From Agrococcus carbonis (GTDB taxonomy: Bacteria > Actinomycetota > Actinomycetes > Actinomycetales > Microbacteriaceae): a stretch of DNA of 64,000 nt. Below, one piece after another: positions 57,333 through 64,000 of the stretch. A program made the position numbers and the translations under genes. The stretch lies in the NCBI RefSeq assembly GCF_900104705.1, contig NZ_LT629734.1, forward strand, positions 186,001-250,000. Reading direction: 5' to 3'. Below the pieces are notes generated by a model. That model searched no databases and was not told where the DNA came from. It saw only the letters and a program-made list of their open reading frames with translations. The first letter of the stretch is position 1, and every line of letters starts with the position of its first letter.

Positions 57333-58238
57333 CTACCGTGCCTCGTCGGCCTCGGCGGCGAGGATCCGCTCGACGACCTCGCGCGCGGCCTCGGCGACGT
57401 CGGTGTTGACGATCGTCGCGTCGAACTCCGGCTGGCTCGCGAGCTCGACCTTCGCGGTCTCGAGGCGGCGCTCCCGCTCGTCCTCGGTCTCGGTGCCGCG
57501 GCCGACGAGGCGGCGGACGAGCTCGTCCCACGACGGCGGCGCGAGGAACAGCAGCACCGCATCCGGGAACGACTCGCGCACCTGGCGCGCGCCCTGCAGG
57601 TCGATCTCGAGCAGCACCGACGAGCCCTCGTCGAGCGCGGCCTGCACGCTCGAGCGCGGCGTGCCGTACCGGGACTGGTTGTGCACCTTCGCCCACTCGA
57701 GGAAGTCGTCCTCCTCGATCATGCGGTCGAAGTCGGCGTCGGAGACGAACGCGTAGTGCACGCCGTCGATCTCGCCCGGGCGCGGCGAGCGCGTCGTGGC
57801 GCTCACCGAGTGCCGGATCTGCGGGAAGTGCTCGCGCACGTACTGCGCGACGGTGCCCTTGCCGACCGCCGTCGGTCCGGCGAGCACGATGAGGCGGGGG
57901 CGGCGCGAGGGATCCACGTCGTCCAGCCAACCGCGAACGCGCTCGCGCTGCAAACCGCCCAGTCCCCCGAGCCGCTTCGAGCCCGCGATGCCGAGGCTCT
58001 CCATGACGGATGCGGCCCGTGCGGGTCCGATGCCGCGCAGGCTCGTGAGGTACTCGGCGACCCGGAGGCGGCCCTCGGGGCCGCCCGGCTCCTGCCATGC
58101 CCGCTCCGCGACGTCGCGGGGCCCGCGCTCCCCCGCGGCGAGCGCGCGCTTCACCGCGGCGCGCGCGCGACGCGCCTCGATGGCCGCTCGGCCCGCCGCG
58201 GCCGGATCCGGGACCGCGGAGCGCTCCCCGGCGCTCAC
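57333..58238 (-). CDS. gmk: Guanylate kinase fused to an N-terminal mIHF-type DNA-binding domain
   Basis: The C-terminal 185 residues are a guanylate kinase that makes GDP from GMP: P-loop GPTAVGKGT (121-129), [49 protein letters not shown]. The first 105 residues match the actinobacterial integration host factor: a basic helix ([20 protein letters not shown]), and a helix-two-turn-helix ([28 protein letters not shown]). In mycobacteria mihF is the separate gene just before gmk, so this is a fusion of neighbours. Total 301 residues from a GTG overlapping the pyrF stop (GTGA). Confidence 0.93.
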   Translation of the reverse strand: MSAGERSAVPDPAAAGRAAIEARRARAAVKRALAAGERGPRDVAERAWQEPGGPEGRLRVAEYLTSLRGIGPARAASVMESLGIAGSKRLGGLGGLQRERVRGWLDDVDPSRRPRLIVLAGPTAVGKGTVAQYVREHFPQIRHSVSATTRSPRPGEIDGVHYAFVSDADFDRMIEEDDFLEWAKVHNQSRYGTPRSSVQAALDEGSSVLLEIDLQGARQVRESFPDAVLLFLAPPSWDELVRRLVGRGTETEDERERRLETAKVELASQPEFDATIVNTDVAEAAREVVERILAAEADEAR

Positions 58239-59052
58239 GCCGGCAGCTCGGCCTTCGCCGCGTCGATCGCGGCGGCGAGCGCGTCGGGGCCGGCCCGCAG
58301 GATGCTGCGGCTCGCGCTCGCGAGCACGACCGCGTCGGCTGGGAAGAGGGTGCGGAGCGCGCCGAGGCTCGCGCCCTGCGCGCCGAAGCCAGGTACGAGC
58401 ACGGGTGTCGACGGGTGGGTCGCGAGGCCGTAGTCGGCGCGATCGACGGTCGCGCCGATGACGAGGCCGTGGCCGGCGCCGGTCGCGACGCTGCGCGCCG
58501 TCACCGCCTCGGCGACCGCCGCGGCGACCGTGCGGCCGTCGGGCAGCCGGGCGCTCTGCAGCGCGCGGGCCTCGGGGTTCGAGGTCGCGGCGAGCACGAA
58601 GAGCGCCTTGCCCGCCGCCTCGGCGGCCGCGAACGCGCCGTCGAGCGCGTCGACGCCGAGGTATGGGCTCACCGTGAGCGCGTCGGCCTCGAGCGGCGAG
58701 CCCGGCGTCAGCCACGCCGCGGCGTAGCCGGTGTTCGTCGAGCCGATGTCGCCGCGCTTGGCGTCGGCGATGACGAGCAGGCCGGCCGCCCGCGCATCCG
58801 CGAGCACCCGCTCGAGCGCGCCGAGCCCGGCGGACCCGTGGGCCTCGAAGAGCGCCACCTGCGGCTTCACGACCGCGACGCGGCCGGCGGCCGCCTCGAC
58901 GGCCGTGCGGCCGAAGCGCTCGAGGCCCGCCGCATCCGCCCCCGCGCCCCACGCGTCGAGCAGCGCGGGGTGCGGGTCGATGCCGACGCACAGCGGCCCG
59001 TGCGCGGCGACGGATGCGGTGAGGTGCCCCAGGAAGGTCGGGCGCTGCGAGG

Positions 59053-59056
<4 letters not shown>
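58235..59056 (-). CDS. pyrF: Orotidine 5'-phosphate decarboxylase, type 2
   Basis: Decarboxylates OMP to UMP. The 273-residue protein is the long type common in actinobacteria: [29 protein letters not shown], the catalytic [14 protein letters not shown] with its Asp-Lys-Asp set, [12 protein letters not shown] and [15 protein letters not shown]. The GTG start overlaps the carB stop. It ends the pyrimidine block and couples into gmk. Confidence 0.96.
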
Positions 59057-62327
<3,271 letters not shown>

Positions 62328-62328
<1 letters not shown>

Positions 62329-63482
62329 CAGGCCTGCGCCCCCTTCTTCTTCGCCAGCACCAGCTGGCGGAACTCTTCGAACATGTGGTGGGCATCGTTC
62401 GGGCCCGCCGCCGACTCCGGGTGGTACTGCACGCTGAACGCCGGGATGTCGAGCGCGCGCAGGCCCTCGACGACGTTGTCGTTGAGCGAGTAGTGGCTCA
62501 CCTCGACGCGGCCGAAGCCCGCGGGGCTCGTGAGCTCCTCGCCGAGCGGCGCGTCGACGGCGAAGCCGTGGTTCTGGCTCGTGATCTCGACCCGGCCGGT
62601 CGCGACGTCGAGCACGGGCTGGTTGATGCCGCGGTGGCCGAACGGCAGCTTGTAGGTGCCGAAGCCGAGCGCGCGGCCGAGCAGCTGGTTGCCGAAGCAG
62701 ATGCCGAAGAACGGCAGCTCCTCGCGCAGCAGCCCCTGCAGCAGCTCGACCTGGGCGTCGGATGCGGCCGGGTCGCCGGGGCCGTTCGAGTAGAACGCGG
62801 CGACGGGCTCGTGGGCGAGCACCTCGTCGAGCGTCGCGTCCTGCGGCAGCACGACGAGGTCGAAGCCCTGCTCGCGCAGGTAGCGCAGCGTCGAGGCCTT
62901 GACGCCGAGGTCGAGCACGGCGAGCGTGCCGATCGACTCGCCGATCGCCTCGAGGCGGTACGCCTCGGCCGTGCTGACCGTCGCGGCGAGGCTGCGTCCG
63001 GCCATCTGCGGGCTCTCGCGCACGATCGCGAGCATCGCGTCGTCGTCGACGAGCGCGTCGCCCGAGAAGACACCCGCGCGCATGACGCCCGCGTCGCGCA
63101 GCCGGCGCGTGATCGCGCGGGTGTCGACGCCGGCGATGCCGACGACGCCGTCGCGCGCGAGCTGCGCGGGCAGCGGCTCCTCCGAGCGCCAGTTCGACGT
63201 CACGCGGCTCGCGGCGCGCACGACGTAGCCGGCGGGCCACATGCGCGTCGACTCGTCGTCCTCGCGGTTGACGCCGGTGTTGCCGATGTGCGGCGCGGTC
63301 TGCACGACGATCTGCCCGGCGTAGCTCGGGTCGGTGAGCGTCTCCTGGTAGCCGGTCATGCCGGTCGCGAAGACGGCCTCGCCGAGCGCCTGGCCGACGG
63401 CGCCGTACGCGCTGCCGCGGTAGATGGTGCCGTCCTCGAGCACGAGGGCGGCGTCCAGGGCGTGGGCTGCGGATGCGGTCAT
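62328..63482 (-). CDS. carA: Carbamoyl phosphate synthase small subunit
   Basis: Hydrolyses glutamine and passes ammonia to CarB. The 384-residue protein has the CarA N-terminal domain ([36 protein letters not shown]) and a class I amidotransferase ([14 protein letters not shown], nucleophile Cys in [25 protein letters not shown], catalytic His in [13 protein letters not shown]). The ATG overlaps the stop of the PH-like gene (ATGA). It is coupled to carB. Confidence 0.98.
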
Positions 63483-63985
63483 GCGGTCGTTCCTTCCCCT
63501 GCGGGCGTGCTGGTGGTGCCGCGGACGAGCCCCGTGAGGGCCTCGAAGGCGGCCGCGTCATCGCCGATGACGCGGATGTAGGTGTCGACGTCGGCGCCGA
63601 GCTCGTGCGCGATCACGATGATCCCGCCGGGCTCGACGACGCGGTCGATGGTCCAGGTGGCGCGCTCGACGGCGCGGATGCGCTCGGCCGGGATGCGCAC
63701 CTCCCGCCGGTCGGCGAGCAGCTGCACGCCGTCGGCGTCGACCGCGAGGCTCGTGCGGCCGCGGAAGCCGAGGCCGTGCGCGAAGATGCGGTCGTACGGG
63801 TCGCCGGCGCGCGTCGTGGCGACGTAGAGCGCGTCGACGACGAGCGTCGGCGCGGCGTCGATCCAGCCGAGCGGTTCGTCCACATCGCCCTGGCGTCGTC
63901 GGCGCGAGCGGATGCCGAGCCACACGAGCACGGCGACGAGCGCGACGAACGCCGCGCACAGCAGCGCGAAGAGCTCCTTGGTCAT
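63479..63985 (-). CDS. PH-like membrane-anchored protein of the pyr operon, function unknown
   Basis: A 168-residue protein with one N-terminal membrane helix (about 5-25), a basic patch (RSRRRRQ) that predicts a cytosolic body, and a soluble domain with beta-rich, PH-like character ([64 protein letters not shown]). A gene of this kind lies between pyrC and carA in many actinobacteria (Rv1382 in Mycobacterium tuberculosis), with no known role. The ATG overlaps the stop of the preceding gene. Confidence 0.75.
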   Translation of the reverse strand: MTKELFALLCAAFVALVAVLVWLGIRSRRRRQGDVDEPLGWIDAAPTLVVDALYVATTRAGDPYDRIFAHGLGFRGRTSLAVDADGVQLLADRREVRIPAERIRAVERATWTIDRVVEPGGIIVIAHELGADVDTYIRVIGDDAAAFEALTGLVRGTTSTPAGEGTTA

Positions 63986-64000
63986 GCGCGCACCTGCCCC
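63982..64000 (-). CDS. 3' end of the preceding gene, probably pyrC (partial)
   Basis: On the minus strand an open frame enters from the right edge and ends with codons for GQVRA and TGA at 63984-63982, overlapping the next ATG as ATGA. Dihydroorotase (pyrC) is expected here from conserved order, but only six codons can be seen. Confidence 0.3.

Overview
The window looks like chromosomal core sequence from a high-GC actinobacterium, most likely Microbacteriaceae and perhaps near Agrococcus; the genus is a guess. Evidence: strongly GC-biased third codon positions, frequent GTG starts, ATGA/GTGA/TGATG stop-start overlaps, WhiA, a guanylate kinase fused to an actinobacterial integration host factor domain, an ANTAR regulator of the PdtaR type, and gene blocks in the order known from mycobacteria and relatives (rapZ-whiA; his/trp-lgt-pyk-pdtaR-polA-rpsA-coaE-uvrB; carA-carB-pyrF-mihF-gmk-rpoZ-coaBC-metK-priA-fmt-rsmB-rpe). 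Almost every gene is on the minus strand, so each operon reads from high to low coordinates.

Layout. 1-3.2 kb: glycolytic operon gap-pgk-tpiA. 3.2-3.8 kb: sodA. 3.9-10.5 kb: uvrA-uvrC-rapZ-whiA, tightly overlapped. 10.6-14.7 kb: pxpA, a pxpB-pxpC fusion and a biotin carboxylase/BCCP protein. 14.7-17.6 kb: coaE-uvrB followed by a tandem hairpin repeat. 17.7-22.7 kb: a small plus-strand signalling island (an S26-like protein lacking its serine, an OmpR-type regulator, DUF4126) with a minus-strand histidine kinase and a degenerate GGDEF protein. 22.7-29.8 kb: rpsA, a DUF885 protein, an LLM oxidoreductase, polA and a divergent hotdog thioesterase. 30.2-31.8 kb: the main accessory patch, a frame-split AbiEi/DUF559 gene pair between two inverted arrays of a 20-bp tandem repeat. 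31.8-34.4 kb: pdtaR, tRNA-Leu(CAA), REP-like palindromes and pyk. 34.5-40.5 kb: gltB-gltD. 40.6-49.3 kb: hisE-hisG-hisF-hisI-trpE-(membrane protein)-(HGxxPAAW protein)-trpC-trpB-trpA-lgt. 49.3-64 kb: (pyrC)-PH-like gene-carA-carB-pyrF-gmk-rpoZ-coaBC-metK-priA-fmt-rsmB-rpe.

Functionally the window joins central carbon flow (glycolysis, pyruvate kinase, pentose phosphate epimerase), ammonium assimilation, pyrimidine, histidine and tryptophan synthesis, CoA and SAM synthesis, translation initiation and nucleotide excision repair. Many operon heads carry a TAG(G/C)CT-type -10 box exactly 6-7 nt before the start codon, the arrangement of leaderless transcripts.

The most unusual items are: (i) the inverted 20-bp repeat arrays around the split AbiEi/DUF559 gene; (ii) a formyltransferase gene whose 3' end has been extended in frame by five copies of a 39-bp REP-like repeat; (iii) three 67-bp-spaced hairpins with GNRA-type loops and compensated stems behind uvrB; (iv) a PxpA/PxpBC/biotin carboxylase cluster that together has the parts of a split urea-carboxylase-like enzyme; (v) an Lgt with an extra internal pair of membrane helices; and (vi) a signal-peptidase-fold protein with Ser replaced by Ala.
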